Assembly: GCA_046351235.1 (NCBI GenBank)
Contig: JAXLYV010000001.1
Coordinates: 1,426,001-1,490,000 of the forward strand
Source of the DNA: JBBSAT01 sp046351235
GTDB lineage: Bacteria > Myxococcota_A > Polyangia > Polyangiales > Sandaracinaceae
Reading direction: 5' to 3'
Length of the DNA: 64,000 nucleotides
Part shown: one piece after another, positions 49,880 to 58,435 of the stretch
How positions within the stretch are numbered: the first letter of the stretch is position 1
Layout: every line of letters begins with the position of its first letter
Made by a program: the position numbers and the translations under genes
Notes under the pieces: generated by a model
The model's database searches: none
What the model was told of the DNA's origin: nothing
The model's input: only the letters and a program-made list of their open reading frames with translations

Positions 49880-51136
49880 TCATGGGCTCGCTGCGTTCGG
49901 CGCGAACACGCTGTGCACGACGCGTGGCGGCGGCAGCGGGTAGCGGGCGAGCAGCAGGTTGAAGCGCGCCCACGGCAGGTGCGGTCTCTGCGAACGACGG
50001 CAGAGCCACTTGTGCCAGGCGCGCTCCACTTCGTACGCGAAGCGCGAGAGCGCCTCCGAGTTCCCGGTGATGCCGTAGTACCCGAAGTGCCCGCGCAGCT
50101 TGTGGCCGAGCGCCTTGCACTGCTCGGCGATCGGTAGGTGCCGGTTGATTCGGCACCAATCGCGTACGCGACCGATGGCCCGCGTGAAGCGCGAGCGCAT
50201 CGTGGTCCGCTGCACGACCACGTTCCCCTTTCGCGAGAGGCCCCAGTGATGGTTGAAGCCCAGCAGATCGAAGCTGCCGGGCCCATCGCCCTCGTCGTCA
50301 CCACCGTCGCGTCGCGGTCTCGTGAAGTTCACGAGGCGCGTCTTGTCGGGGTGCAGCGTCAGGCCATACCGCTCGAATCGCTTCGGCAGCACGTCCATCA
50401 CGCGCCTCGCGTCCGCTTCCTCCGCGAAGGCGATCACGAAGTCGTCCGCGTACCGGACGAGAAACGCATGGCCTCGCAGCCGCGGCTTCACGTCCGCCTC
50501 GAACCACCTGTCGAGCACCTCGTGCAGATACACGTTCGCGAGGATCGGCGAGATGACGCCTCCCTGCGGCGTGCCTTCGTCCGGATGCGTCACCGCACCG
50601 TCCTCGAGCACGCCTGCCTTCAGCCACTTGTCGATCGCACGGCGAATCACGCCGTCCGTCACCCGCCCGTCGAGAAAGCCGCGCAGGGCGCCGTGGTCGA
50701 GCGTGTCGAAGAAGCGCTGGATGTCGACCTCGACAATCCAGGCGCCGCCCATCGACATGATCTCTTTCCACAGCACTTCGAGCGCGTCGTGCGCGCTGCG
50801 TCCCGGCCGGAAGCCGAACGAGCCCGGATGGAAGTCCTGCTCGTAGATCGCCTCCAAGAGCATCGCGACCGCGCGCTGGAGGATCTTGTCCTCGAACGTC
50901 GGCACGCCGATCGGGCGCGTACTGCGCCCGTCGCCTTTCGGGATGTGCACGCGTCGAACGGGAGGTGCTCGGTACGCGCCCGTACGGAAGCGCACGAGCA
51001 GCGACTCGAGGTTCTTCTCGAGATCGCGCGCGTACTCCTCCGCCGACTGCCCGTCCACGCCCACCGCCGCGTCCTTGCGCGTGCGCCGGTACGCCTCACG
51101 TAGCCACGCCACGTCGATCGCGTGGTGCAGCGACAT
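49880..51136 (-). CDS. Group II intron reverse transcriptase/maturase
   Basis: A protein of 418 residues. The RT domain has IPKGDGRSTRPIGVPTFEDK (about 65-84), GFRPGRSAHDAL, GTPQGGVISPILANVYLHEV and the active-site FLVRYADDFVIAF (about 224-236). The thumb/maturase region has LRGHFGYYGITGN (about 350). No HNH endonuclease follows, as in endonuclease-less classes. It should reverse-transcribe and help splice its own intron. A TAG in frame at about 51173 limits N-terminal extension, and coding-like sequence continues upstream in another frame, so the N-terminus may be frameshifted. Confidence 0.9.
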   Translation of the reverse strand: MSLHHAIDVAWLREAYRRTRKDAAVGVDGQSAEEYARDLEKNLESLLVRFRTGAYRAPPVRRVHIPKGDGRSTRPIGVPTFEDKILQRAVAMLLEAIYEQDFHPGSFGFRPGRSAHDALEVLWKEIMSMGGAWIVEVDIQRFFDTLDHGALRGFLDGRVTDGVIRRAIDKWLKAGVLEDGAVTHPDEGTPQGGVISPILANVYLHEVLDRWFEADVKPRLRGHAFLVRYADDFVIAFAEEADARRVMDVLPKRFERYGLTLHPDKTRLVNFTRPRRDGGDDEGDGPGSFDLLGFNHHWGLSRKGNVVVQRTTMRSRFTRAIGRVRDWCRINRHLPIAEQCKALGHKLRGHFGYYGITGNSEALSRFAYEVERAWHKWLCRRSQRPHLPWARFNLLLARYPLPPPRVVHSVFAPNAASP

Positions 51137-51856
51137 GAACGCACGCTCGATGCTTCCTCGCGAGCTCCGCTATCCGCGCGAGTCTCGTGGAGATGCTCCC
51201 AGAGTTCAGTGACTCCGACATCGTTCCCTCGTTCGGTTCCATGTTCCGGACGCCCCTTCCCTGGCCGGGTCCTCGTGGGGCGAGTTCCCCGGCGTCATCG
51301 GTACAACGGGCGTCTCCGACTTCTCGTCACCCTTCCCGCGATGCTGCTTCGAGCTTCGTTTCCTTCGCTCGGCGGTACCTCGTGTGCGCGTCGTGTTCGT
51401 GTTCCGCGTTCGCGGCTCCTGCGCGCTCGATGCGCGCGGCTCACGCAGGCCTCGGGTTTGTTGTGCGGAGAGCCCGATCTCCGCTCGAACGAGGAGGTGA
51501 CGAGACCTCCCAGGTTCCTGGGGCGCCACTGTGTGCACGTGCCCCGCTCTCCGACCCCGGTGGAGCCTCGGCGCCCATGATCGTCGGGCGCTCCGGTGCT
51601 GCCTTCCGCTGTGTGAACGGCGTCGGCCTCCACGTTTGCTGACTTTCGGGGCTCCACCACGCGGCCCGCGCACTCGCTGTCTACGCTTCGCGGCCGCCCT
51701 CGCGGACGGGGCTCGCGCAAGACTCGCTTCTGGCTGCGATCAGCTTTGCCAGGCAGCTCGTCCCTTCCGGGAACGAGGACCGCCAGACGCCTCAGGAGGT
51801 TTCCGCGACGATCATCCGCTCATCGCTTCCTCCTCCTCCAGGCTTTCCTGGCGCAC
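51137..51856 (-). ncRNA. 5' part of the group II intron RNA (domains I-III and part of IV)
   Basis: About 720 bases without a protein gene of their own. The 5' GTGCGCCAGGAAAGCCTGG and an internal GAAAGTCAGCAAACGTGGAG resemble conserved stretches of this bacterial intron type (from memory). Long arginine-rich open frames here are not believable proteins. Confidence 0.75.
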
Positions 51857-51864
51857 TCACCCTC

Positions 51865-54573
51865 TCAGTACGCGCGATCGACGAGGCTCTTGGGGAGGAT
51901 GTCGCTCGGGTCGCCGACGCAGGTGATCCAGAGCTGGTGCGCCGCGCGCGTCGCCGCGATGTGGAGAAGGTGCCGGCTCTCGTCGTTGACGGGGTAGCTC
52001 GCGCGGCCCGCCTCGAGCAGCACGACGTAGTCGAACTCGAGGCCCTTCACCTGTCGCACGTCGGTGACGTCGATCCCGGGCTTGAACGGGAAGTCCTGCT
52101 CGGCGATGCGCCGCAGGTGCGGGACCTCGCTCGTGACGAGCCCCTTGAAGTAGAGGTCCGCCTGCTCGGGGTAGCGGGCGATCACCGCGATCGAAGAGCG
52201 CGGCTCGGCCTGCATCAGCTCGCGCAGCGCCTCGCCGAGGAAGCCCACGGCCTCGCCCGAGTGCGCGAAGCGGAAGAGCTCCACGGGCGCGCCGCCGCGG
52301 ATCGCGTGGCCCGTGTCCTTCTTCGCGAGCGGCCCGAGCACGTCTTGCGCGAGCTCGATGATCGGGTGCGTGGAGCGGTACTGCACCTTCAGCGGCTCGA
52401 GGTTGATCGGCGGATACGCGTCGTCCGGGCCGCCGGGGCGCCGCGGACGAATCGCCTCGAGGAGCTGCTCCCAGCTCTCGAAGCCGTTGTCCATGTGCAG
52501 GCGCTGCGCGGTATCGCCCGCGAGCGTCACGCTCCGCTGCTTGCTCGAGGTGCCCATCACCACCGCGAGCTCGACCGGCGAGAGATCCTGCGCCTCGTCC
52601 ACGAGGATGTGCTCGTAGCGCAGGCGCTCGGCCGGCTTGCCCTTCTGGCTGCGTCCCGCCACGAGCGGCCCTCGCAGGCGCTGCGTGATGCGGAGCAGGA
52701 GCGCGTCGTCCTCGCGATCGAGGCGCGGCGGCTCCACCTCGGCGGCGCCGTCGATGCCGACGCTCCGATCGTCACCGTCGTCGTCGTCGTCCGCGTCGTC
52801 GTCGCTGGCCTTGCGGCGCGCGACGAGCTTCGGGCGCGGCCCTTCGTCGTCGATGGCGAGCTCACGCTCTTCTTCCGTGCGCTCGCGCTCCTCGGCGGCG
52901 GGCGGCCGCTGCGAGGTGCGCTCGCCCTCGGTGTCCTCGCGGCGCGCCTCGAGCTCGGCCATCACGAGCGCGCAACGCTCGGTGCACCAGGCGAGCGCCG
53001 TGCGCATGTCCTCGTCGTCGAGCGCGTCGGGCGCGTGCTGCGCGAACGCCGCGCGGATCGCGGCCTCGTCGGTGAGGATCTCGGCCCACGCGGCCGACAC
53101 GTCGAGCAGCTCGCGACGCGCGGTCGTGACGGTGCGCTCGATCGCGTGGCGCATGGCCACCGATCGCGGCGCCGGTCGCGGCGGCGGTGCGCTCTGCCCG
53201 CGATCGAGCGCCGCGAGCTCGGCATCGGCGCCGTCGCCCGAGGGCGAGGCCCAGGCACGCAGCCGATGCAAGCGCACGGCGAGCGGCGCGCGCTCGTTGT
53301 CCTTCCAGAAGCCCATCGCCTCGCTGCGCGCGTCGATCTTCGCGAGCGCGCCCTCGAGGAGTGCCTCGACACGCTGGGTCACCTTCGCGACGTGCGCGTC
53401 GATGAGGCGGAGCATCACCGGGTGCTTCTTCAGGCGCGTCACGGGCGAGGGCGTCTCGCCGTGGTACTCGGCCGGCAGACCGCGCAGGTGCTGCGTGCGC
53501 AGCTTCGCCGCCCAGCGCTCGAAGGTCACGACGCCCACGCCGTTCACGCCGAGCGCCGGCAGGACGCGCGAGATGTACCGGACGAGCGCGTCGTTGAAGA
53601 CCATCACCAGCATCTTGTCGGCGCGGAAGCGCTTCGGATCCTGGAACGCGAGGTACGCGAGGCGGTGCAGGCCGATGGTCGTCTTGCCGCTGCCGGCGCC
53701 GCCCTGGATCACGACCAGGCCCGCGTCGCCGCGCGTGATCAGCTCGAACTGGCGCGGGTCGATGAGCGCCGTGATCTCGGGGAGGAACTTCTCGTCGCGG
53801 CCGTCGTCGATGCGCACGCCGAGGCGGCCCGGACGGTGATCGCCCGCCGGGGCGTGGTGCCCCTCGGGGCGCATGGCGGCGCCCTGCCCGCCGTGAAGGC
53901 GCGCGCTCTCGCCCGCGCGGCGCCACGCGCCGTCGTTCGTGCGCACGAAGATGCCCTGCGGCGAGCCGATGCGGCGGAGCTGACCGCCGCCGATCGCGAC
54001 GCTGCGGCGCGTGACGATCTCGCCGAGCACGTCGCGCCCGCCGAAGCGCTCCTCGTACTCGTCGCCTTCCTCGTAGCGGTAGTAGAGACGCGAGACCGGC
54101 GCGTCGCGCCAGTCGACGATGCGCACGTTCGTGCGCGGATCGAGGTACGTCGCCTTGCCGATGAGGACCTCGCGGCGGCGCCCTTCCCCCTTCGCGCCCG
54201 GCGTCTCCTCGAGCACCATGCGGCCGAAGTAGGGCGAGAGCGGATCGACCGCTCCCTCCGTGACCTTGCCGCGTCGCGCCGCGACCTCGGTCAGGCGCTC
54301 CATCTCCTCGATGAGCGGCGGCACGTCCTCGAGGCGGGCCTCCTGGATCTGATCGCGCAAGGAGAGCAGCTCGGCGTCGTAGTCGAGGCCGTCGTCGGTC
54401 GAAGGGGCCGTGAGCTTGCGCGCGGCGAGGTGCTTCTGGACGCGGCCGAGCGAGCGCTCTTCCTCGCCGACGACGCGCGCCAGCTCGGGATCGCTCGCGG
54501 CGTCGAGGCCGGCGCTCCCGAGGGCGACGGAACGGCGGTCGATCCCGCCACTCGGAGTGAAGTCGATGCTCAT
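51865..54573 (-). CDS. HelD-like UvrD-family helicase
   Basis: An SF1 ATPase of 902 residues. Walker A GGAGSGKTTIGLHRLAYL (about 288), Walker B ILVDEAQDLSPVE (about 665), motif V VRQVKGLEFDYVVLLEA (about 840), HIAATRAAHQLWI (about 878). The N-terminal helical region (about 25-115) followed by PYFGRMVLEE and VDWRDAPVSRLYYRYEEGD fits HelD, which frees RNA polymerase from stalled or leftover complexes, rather than UvrD or PcrA. An acidic insert (about 575-600, Asp-rich) is unusual. ATG overlaps the thioesterase stop (ATGA). A group II intron follows the stop by 8 bases. Confidence 0.88.
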   Translation of the reverse strand: MSIDFTPSGGIDRRSVALGSAGLDAASDPELARVVGEEERSLGRVQKHLAARKLTAPSTDDGLDYDAELLSLRDQIQEARLEDVPPLIEEMERLTEVAARRGKVTEGAVDPLSPYFGRMVLEETPGAKGEGRRREVLIGKATYLDPRTNVRIVDWRDAPVSRLYYRYEEGDEYEERFGGRDVLGEIVTRRSVAIGGGQLRRIGSPQGIFVRTNDGAWRRAGESARLHGGQGAAMRPEGHHAPAGDHRPGRLGVRIDDGRDEKFLPEITALIDPRQFELITRGDAGLVVIQGGAGSGKTTIGLHRLAYLAFQDPKRFRADKMLVMVFNDALVRYISRVLPALGVNGVGVVTFERWAAKLRTQHLRGLPAEYHGETPSPVTRLKKHPVMLRLIDAHVAKVTQRVEALLEGALAKIDARSEAMGFWKDNERAPLAVRLHRLRAWASPSGDGADAELAALDRGQSAPPPRPAPRSVAMRHAIERTVTTARRELLDVSAAWAEILTDEAAIRAAFAQHAPDALDDEDMRTALAWCTERCALVMAELEARREDTEGERTSQRPPAAEERERTEEERELAIDDEGPRPKLVARRKASDDDADDDDDGDDRSVGIDGAAEVEPPRLDREDDALLLRITQRLRGPLVAGRSQKGKPAERLRYEHILVDEAQDLSPVELAVVMGTSSKQRSVTLAGDTAQRLHMDNGFESWEQLLEAIRPRRPGGPDDAYPPINLEPLKVQYRSTHPIIELAQDVLGPLAKKDTGHAIRGGAPVELFRFAHSGEAVGFLGEALRELMQAEPRSSIAVIARYPEQADLYFKGLVTSEVPHLRRIAEQDFPFKPGIDVTDVRQVKGLEFDYVVLLEAGRASYPVNDESRHLLHIAATRAAHQLWITCVGDPSDILPKSLVDRAY

Positions 54574-55049
54574 CGTTTCTCTGCCCCCACGCGCTTGACG
54601 GCGTAGACACCCTTTGCTTCGGCGACGGGATCCGGATCTCCCTCGTGAGACAACACGACGTTCACGACGCCCACGCGATTCCCTACGCGCAGCACGCGGC
54701 CCGTGGCGACCAGCGTCTCGGCGCGCCCCGGCCGCAGGTAGTCGACGCGCAGGTCGATGGTCGAGACGCGGTCGGAGGGGCCGATCTGAGTCCACACGGC
54801 AGCTCCCCCACATGTGTCCGCGAGGGCCGAGAGAACACCCCCGTGAAGAGCAGGTCGCTCCCCGTCGCCGATGAGCTCGGGCCGGAACGGGATCTCGAGG
54901 ACCGCGGTGCCCGGCGCGAGCGAGCGCACGCGCAGGCCGAGCACCCGGTTGAACGGGATCTGCTCGTCCATGAGCCGGCGGATGAAGGCCATCCGCGCGG
55001 CCACGTCGGCCGCGCCCCCGGGCGCGCTCTCGTCGACCTCTGCCGCCAT
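54570..55049 (-). CDS. Hotdog-fold (PaaI-type) thioesterase
   Basis: A protein of 159 residues. PALHGGVLSALADTCGGAAV (about 67-86) is the central helix with the catalytic region of PaaI-like acyl-CoA thioesterases, followed by STIDLRVDYLRPG. It probably hydrolyses an acyl-CoA. It is coupled to the HelD-like gene by ATGA overlap, a curious partner. Confidence 0.9.
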   Translation of the reverse strand: MAAEVDESAPGGAADVAARMAFIRRLMDEQIPFNRVLGLRVRSLAPGTAVLEIPFRPELIGDGERPALHGGVLSALADTCGGAAVWTQIGPSDRVSTIDLRVDYLRPGRAETLVATGRVLRVGNRVGVVNVVLSHEGDPDPVAEAKGVYAVKRVGAEKR

Positions 55050-55162
55050 GAAAAGCGGATGCTAGTAGCACGCACGCAAGGCCGGGCAACGCTCGGGGAC
55101 AGGCTGGCCCGCTCGCTCCGCGCCCTTTCGCGCGGCCGGGAAGGCGCGCCGCGCGGGTCTCG

Positions 55163-56341
55163 TCAGTAGAAGCACCAGCCTTCACCGCGGTAGGTCGGGG
55201 CTCTGCCCGCGACGCGCCCGGACGAGAAGAAGACGTGCTCCCGGAAACGCTCCGCAATCTCCCCCGACTTCGCGGGGCGGAAGAGCACCGGATCGCCGAC
55301 CCTCGGGATCTCGGTCGCACGGCGGACGTCGAGCGGCGTCTGGACCTCTCCGGCGGCTTCTCGGGAAAGATACGTGAGCCCGGCGGGCACGACCGGGAGC
55401 GGGAGCCGATCGAGCCCCGGCGGCCCCGACGCGACGTAGCCGCCGCCGCGGCAGGTGACGTGCGACGCGTCGGGGATGCGGGCCGCCTCGAGCGCGAAGA
55501 AGAGCGCCGGCTCGTAGGGGTCGGCGTCGAACCGATCGAAGAGGTGGGCACACAGCAGGCCCGAGCCGATGGTGCCTTCCGTCACGGAGGGGTCCGAGAG
55601 CGTGGCGCTGACGCTCCCGCTGCCGCCGCCGTTCACGATGCGCGGCAAGAGCGAGCTCCGGCGAAGCGCTTCGACCGTCTCGGCGCGCTTCTCGAGCACG
55701 CGCGGCCAGGCCACGCGCTTGAAGGCGCGCATCGCGAGCGAGTCGGGGACGCCGGCGATGTGCGCCTCGTAGCCCATGAGCGCGGTGAGCACGAGCGAGG
55801 GCCGCGTGGCGATGGAGCGCGCGAGGGCGAGCACCGAAGACGCATCGCGCAGCGGGCTGCGCCGCGGGCCGAGGTGCACGTCGCCCCGCAGCTCCGGTCG
55901 GAACGAGACGTCGAGCTCGATCGCGACGCGCAGGCGCGTGCCGCGCCGCTTGGCGGCGTCGTGGATCGCCTCCACGTGCGCGAGCTCGTCGACCATCAGC
56001 GTGACGCGCTCGGGCGCGCGCGTGGCGACGGCGTCGAGCGCGTGGCGATCGACGGTCGGGTACGCGACGAGCACGTCGTCGTGCCCGCGCCCCGCGAGCA
56101 GGACCGCTTCTTCGACCGAGTACGCGAGCAAGCCGCGATAGGCGCCCTCGGCGAGCGCGAGCGCGCGATCGAGGAGCGCGACGCTGCGCACCGACTTCGT
56201 CGCGACGCGCAGCGTCTTACCGGCCGCGCGCGCCTTGGAGGCCGCCGCGCGCACGTTGCGATCGAAGGCGTCGCGATCGACCAAGAGAGCCGGGAGCGGC
56301 TCGTCCGCCAGCATCGCGCGCGCCGCATCGAAGGAGATCAT
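55163..56341 (-). CDS. PLP-dependent amino acid aldolase/deaminase (alanine racemase N-type barrel)
   Basis: A protein of 392 residues. The barrel domain starts with PALLVDRDAFDRNVRAAAS (about 15) and has the PLP lysine in RVATKSVRS (about 46). IVNGGGSGSV (about 225) binds phosphate. The C-terminal domain has VTCRGGGYVASG and FRPAKSGEIAERFREH. This fits proteins annotated as amino acid deaminase/aldolase, related to D-threonine aldolase; the usual HxC zinc motif at the C-terminus is not evident. ATG at 56341 fits the family N-terminus. Substrate unknown. Confidence 0.82.
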   Translation of the reverse strand: MISFDAARAMLADEPLPALLVDRDAFDRNVRAAASKARAAGKTLRVATKSVRSVALLDRALALAEGAYRGLLAYSVEEAVLLAGRGHDDVLVAYPTVDRHALDAVATRAPERVTLMVDELAHVEAIHDAAKRRGTRLRVAIELDVSFRPELRGDVHLGPRRSPLRDASSVLALARSIATRPSLVLTALMGYEAHIAGVPDSLAMRAFKRVAWPRVLEKRAETVEALRRSSLLPRIVNGGGSGSVSATLSDPSVTEGTIGSGLLCAHLFDRFDADPYEPALFFALEAARIPDASHVTCRGGGYVASGPPGLDRLPLPVVPAGLTYLSREAAGEVQTPLDVRRATEIPRVGDPVLFRPAKSGEIAERFREHVFFSSGRVAGRAPTYRGEGWCFY

Positions 56342-56498
56342 GGGTCGATGCTGCGCCTTCGCCACGAAGGTTTCACGGGTGAAAGAGCCGGGGCCGTCGT
56401 CGCGCGTTCTGCGCGCGCCGGCATCGCGCGGGATGCGTAGTTCGTCGGCCGCGCACTGACCATGGATCGGGCCGCGCCCGCGGCGCATCACTCGATCC

Positions 56499-57593
56499 AT
56501 GAGGGAGGGACACTCGGAGGGCCGCACGGCGCTCGGCCTCGCGATCGCGATCGCGATCGCGATCGCGGTCGCGCCCACGGCGGGGTGCGACGCGCAGAAT
56601 CGCAGCAACGGGCTGCACGGCCAGCTCACGTTCTACGCGAGCTCGCCGCTGCCCACGGGCGCAGCACACGTCGAGATCCTCGACGGCACCGTGAACGTCT
56701 CGAACTGCCATTTCACCTCCGGCTCCTACGGCATCCCGGGCGCGTCCTGCAGCGAGAACGAGCTCGCCGTGACGGAGGTGCTCGCGGCGAGCTGCAGCGG
56801 GATCGGCTGCGTCGTCGAGTCGAGCGGCGTCTCGGGAACGGCGGGCTACGTCGCGCTGCGCACGAGCGAAGTGGGCTCGGCGCGGCTGTCGGTGCGCGTG
56901 AGGCTCGCCGACGGGCGCGAGAAGTCGGACGAGCTCGACCTCACCACCGTTCCGGTGACGCAGATGCGGGTGAGCTGCGAGCGCGCCACGGAGGCCCCGG
57001 CGGACGCGTGCCCGGGAGCCTACGGCGTCTTCGTCGGCGCGCGCTGGGTGTACGCCGTCGACGCCACGAGCGGCGAGACGGCACTGCCCGCCTGGACCGA
57101 GCCGGAAGTCGTTCTCGAGGGCACCTCCGTGACGCGCGAGCCAGGCGACGAAGGGGGATGGGTGCGGCTGGCGGCGAGCTCGCCCGGAACCACCCACGTC
57201 ATCCTCCGCGTCGGCGAGCAGAGCTGGAGCGCCGACGTGCGCGTCGCATCCCCGAGCGAGGTCGTCGACGTCGCCCTCCTCCATCCGACGGAGACGTTCG
57301 ACGACGATCCGTTGCTGCGCCGGTTCGATCCGCCGCGCGCGTTCCCGTCGCGCCTCGCACGGGGCGACTTCCTGAGCCGGGCCTACCCCGTCTGGTCGCT
57401 CGCCGACGGCGCGCAGATCCCCGGCGGTGTGTGCACGCTCGTGTCGAGCGACCCCTCGGTCGTCCGCATCTCGTTTCTGAGCGACCCGAGCCCGTACTGG
57501 TGGTTCGCGCACTTCGAGACGCACCCAGGCACCGCGGTCGTCACCGCGACGATGGGCGAGGTGTCCCGCGCGTTCCCCATCACCGTCGAGTGA
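56499..57593 (+). CDS. Lipoprotein with Ig-like domains
   Basis: A protein of 364 residues. The signal peptide is built on the repeat AIAIAIAIAV and ends PTAGC (Cys about 30). The mature part is beta-rich, with blocks such as ARLSVRVRLADGREKSDELD and TTHVILRVGEQSWSADVRVA and a final TAVVTATMGEVSRAFPITVE, similar to Ig-like/BIG2 folds. The function is unknown; it lies divergent from the PLP enzyme gene and ahead of the ABC ATPase gene (70-base gap). Confidence 0.75.
   Translation: MREGHSEGRTALGLAIAIAIAIAVAPTAGCDAQNRSNGLHGQLTFYASSPLPTGAAHVEILDGTVNVSNCHFTSGSYGIPGASCSENELAVTEVLAASCSGIGCVVESSGVSGTAGYVALRTSEVGSARLSVRVRLADGREKSDELDLTTVPVTQMRVSCERATEAPADACPGAYGVFVGARWVYAVDATSGETALPAWTEPEVVLEGTSVTREPGDEGGWVRLAASSPGTTHVILRVGEQSWSADVRVASPSEVVDVALLHPTETFDDDPLLRRFDPPRAFPSRLARGDFLSRAYPVWSLADGAQIPGGVCTLVSSDPSVVRISFLSDPSPYWWFAHFETHPGTAVVTATMGEVSRAFPITVE
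56541..56570. repeat. (GCGATC)n hexanucleotide repeat in a signal peptide
   Basis: Four GCGATC units plus a GCGGTC unit; each encodes AI. Copy-number change by slippage would lengthen the hydrophobic core by two residues without changing frame. Confidence 0.85.
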
Positions 57594-57663
57594 CGCGAGG
57601 CGCGCGCGCCCGAGCGCCGCCGACAGGCTGGCTCGCAGGTGCAACCCGGCGCACCATCCGGCC

Positions 57664-58419
57664 GTGACGAGCCCGACCCCGGCGATCCGCGTCGAAGGCG
57701 TGCACCTCGCGTTCGGCGACAAGCGCGTGCTCGGCGGCGTCTCGCTCACGGTGCCCGAGCGCTGCATCTACGCGTTGATCGGCCCCGGCGCCGCGGGCAA
57801 GAGCGTGCTCTTGAAGGCCATCGCGGGCCTCGTCACGCCCCGAGAGGGTCGCATCGAGGTGCTCGGTCGCGACCTGCTCGCCCTCGCCGAGCGCGAGCGC
57901 ATGGAGGTGCGCCGCGACATCGGCATGCTCTTCCAGAACTACGCGCTCTTCGACTACCTCACGGTCGGCGAGAACATCGCGTTCCCGCTGCGGCGGCTCT
58001 TCGATCTGCCGGAGAGCGAGATCCAATCGCGCGTCGCCGAGCGCCTCGATCGCATGAGCCTGCCGGGCTTCGAGAGCCGGCTCCCGGGCGGCCTGTCCGG
58101 CGGCCAGAAGAAGCGCGTGGGCGTCGCGCGCGCGACGATCAGCCGGCCCAAGCTGGTGCTCTACGACGAGCCCACCGCGGGCCTCGATCCGGTGACGAGC
58201 CAGCGCATCTACGATCTGATCCGCGAGGAGCAGGCCCAGCTCGGGAGCACCTGCGTCGTGATCTCGAGCGACGTCGCGGGCGTGTTCACGATCTGCGATC
58301 GCGTCGCCATGCTCCACGAGGGACGCATCCTCTTCGAGGGAACGCGCGACGAGGCGCTCGCGAGCGAGATCCCGGCCGTGAAGCAGTTCGTGCACGGCCT
58401 CGTCGACGGGCCGCTCTGA
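57664..58419 (+). CDS. ABC transporter ATPase, MlaF-like
   Basis: A protein of 251 residues. Walker A GPGAAGKSVLLKAIAGL (about 39-55; Ala replaces the usual middle Gly), Q-loop FQNYALFDYLTV (about 92), signature LSGGQKKRV (about 145) and Walker B LVLYDEPTAGLD (about 166-177). The VGENIAFPLR region fits the phospholipid/MCE-type subfamily (MlaF, MkL). It would energise lipid transport across the envelope. No permease or MCE gene is adjacent here. GTG start; convergent with the cardiolipin synthase gene. Confidence 0.9.
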   Translation: MTSPTPAIRVEGVHLAFGDKRVLGGVSLTVPERCIYALIGPGAAGKSVLLKAIAGLVTPREGRIEVLGRDLLALAERERMEVRRDIGMLFQNYALFDYLTVGENIAFPLRRLFDLPESEIQSRVAERLDRMSLPGFESRLPGGLSGGQKKRVGVARATISRPKLVLYDEPTAGLDPVTSQRIYDLIREEQAQLGSTCVVISSDVAGVFTICDRVAMLHEGRILFEGTRDEALASEIPAVKQFVHGLVDGPL

Positions 58420-58435
58420 TCGTCGGCCTGCTCGA

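Larger units (their letters stand above)
49802..51856 (-). mobile_element. Group II intron (2055 nt) with intron-encoded protein
   Basis: The intron begins GTGCGCC at 51856 and ends CCCGAC at 49802. Rejoining the flanks restores a perfect hairpin, which fixes both ends. Domains I-IV occupy 51137-51856 plus the reading frame; domain V is at 49840-49873 and domain VI at 49802-49839. The encoded reverse transcriptase sits in domain IV and ends 7 bases before domain V. The insertion is 8 bases after the HelD-like stop codon. The intron lies on the same strand as that gene, so it is transcribed from it. Confidence 0.93.

Noticed and set aside
51206..51720. Arg/Ser-rich open frames upstream of the intron RT
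   Set aside because: They fall in the structured intron RNA and show no credible protein pattern.
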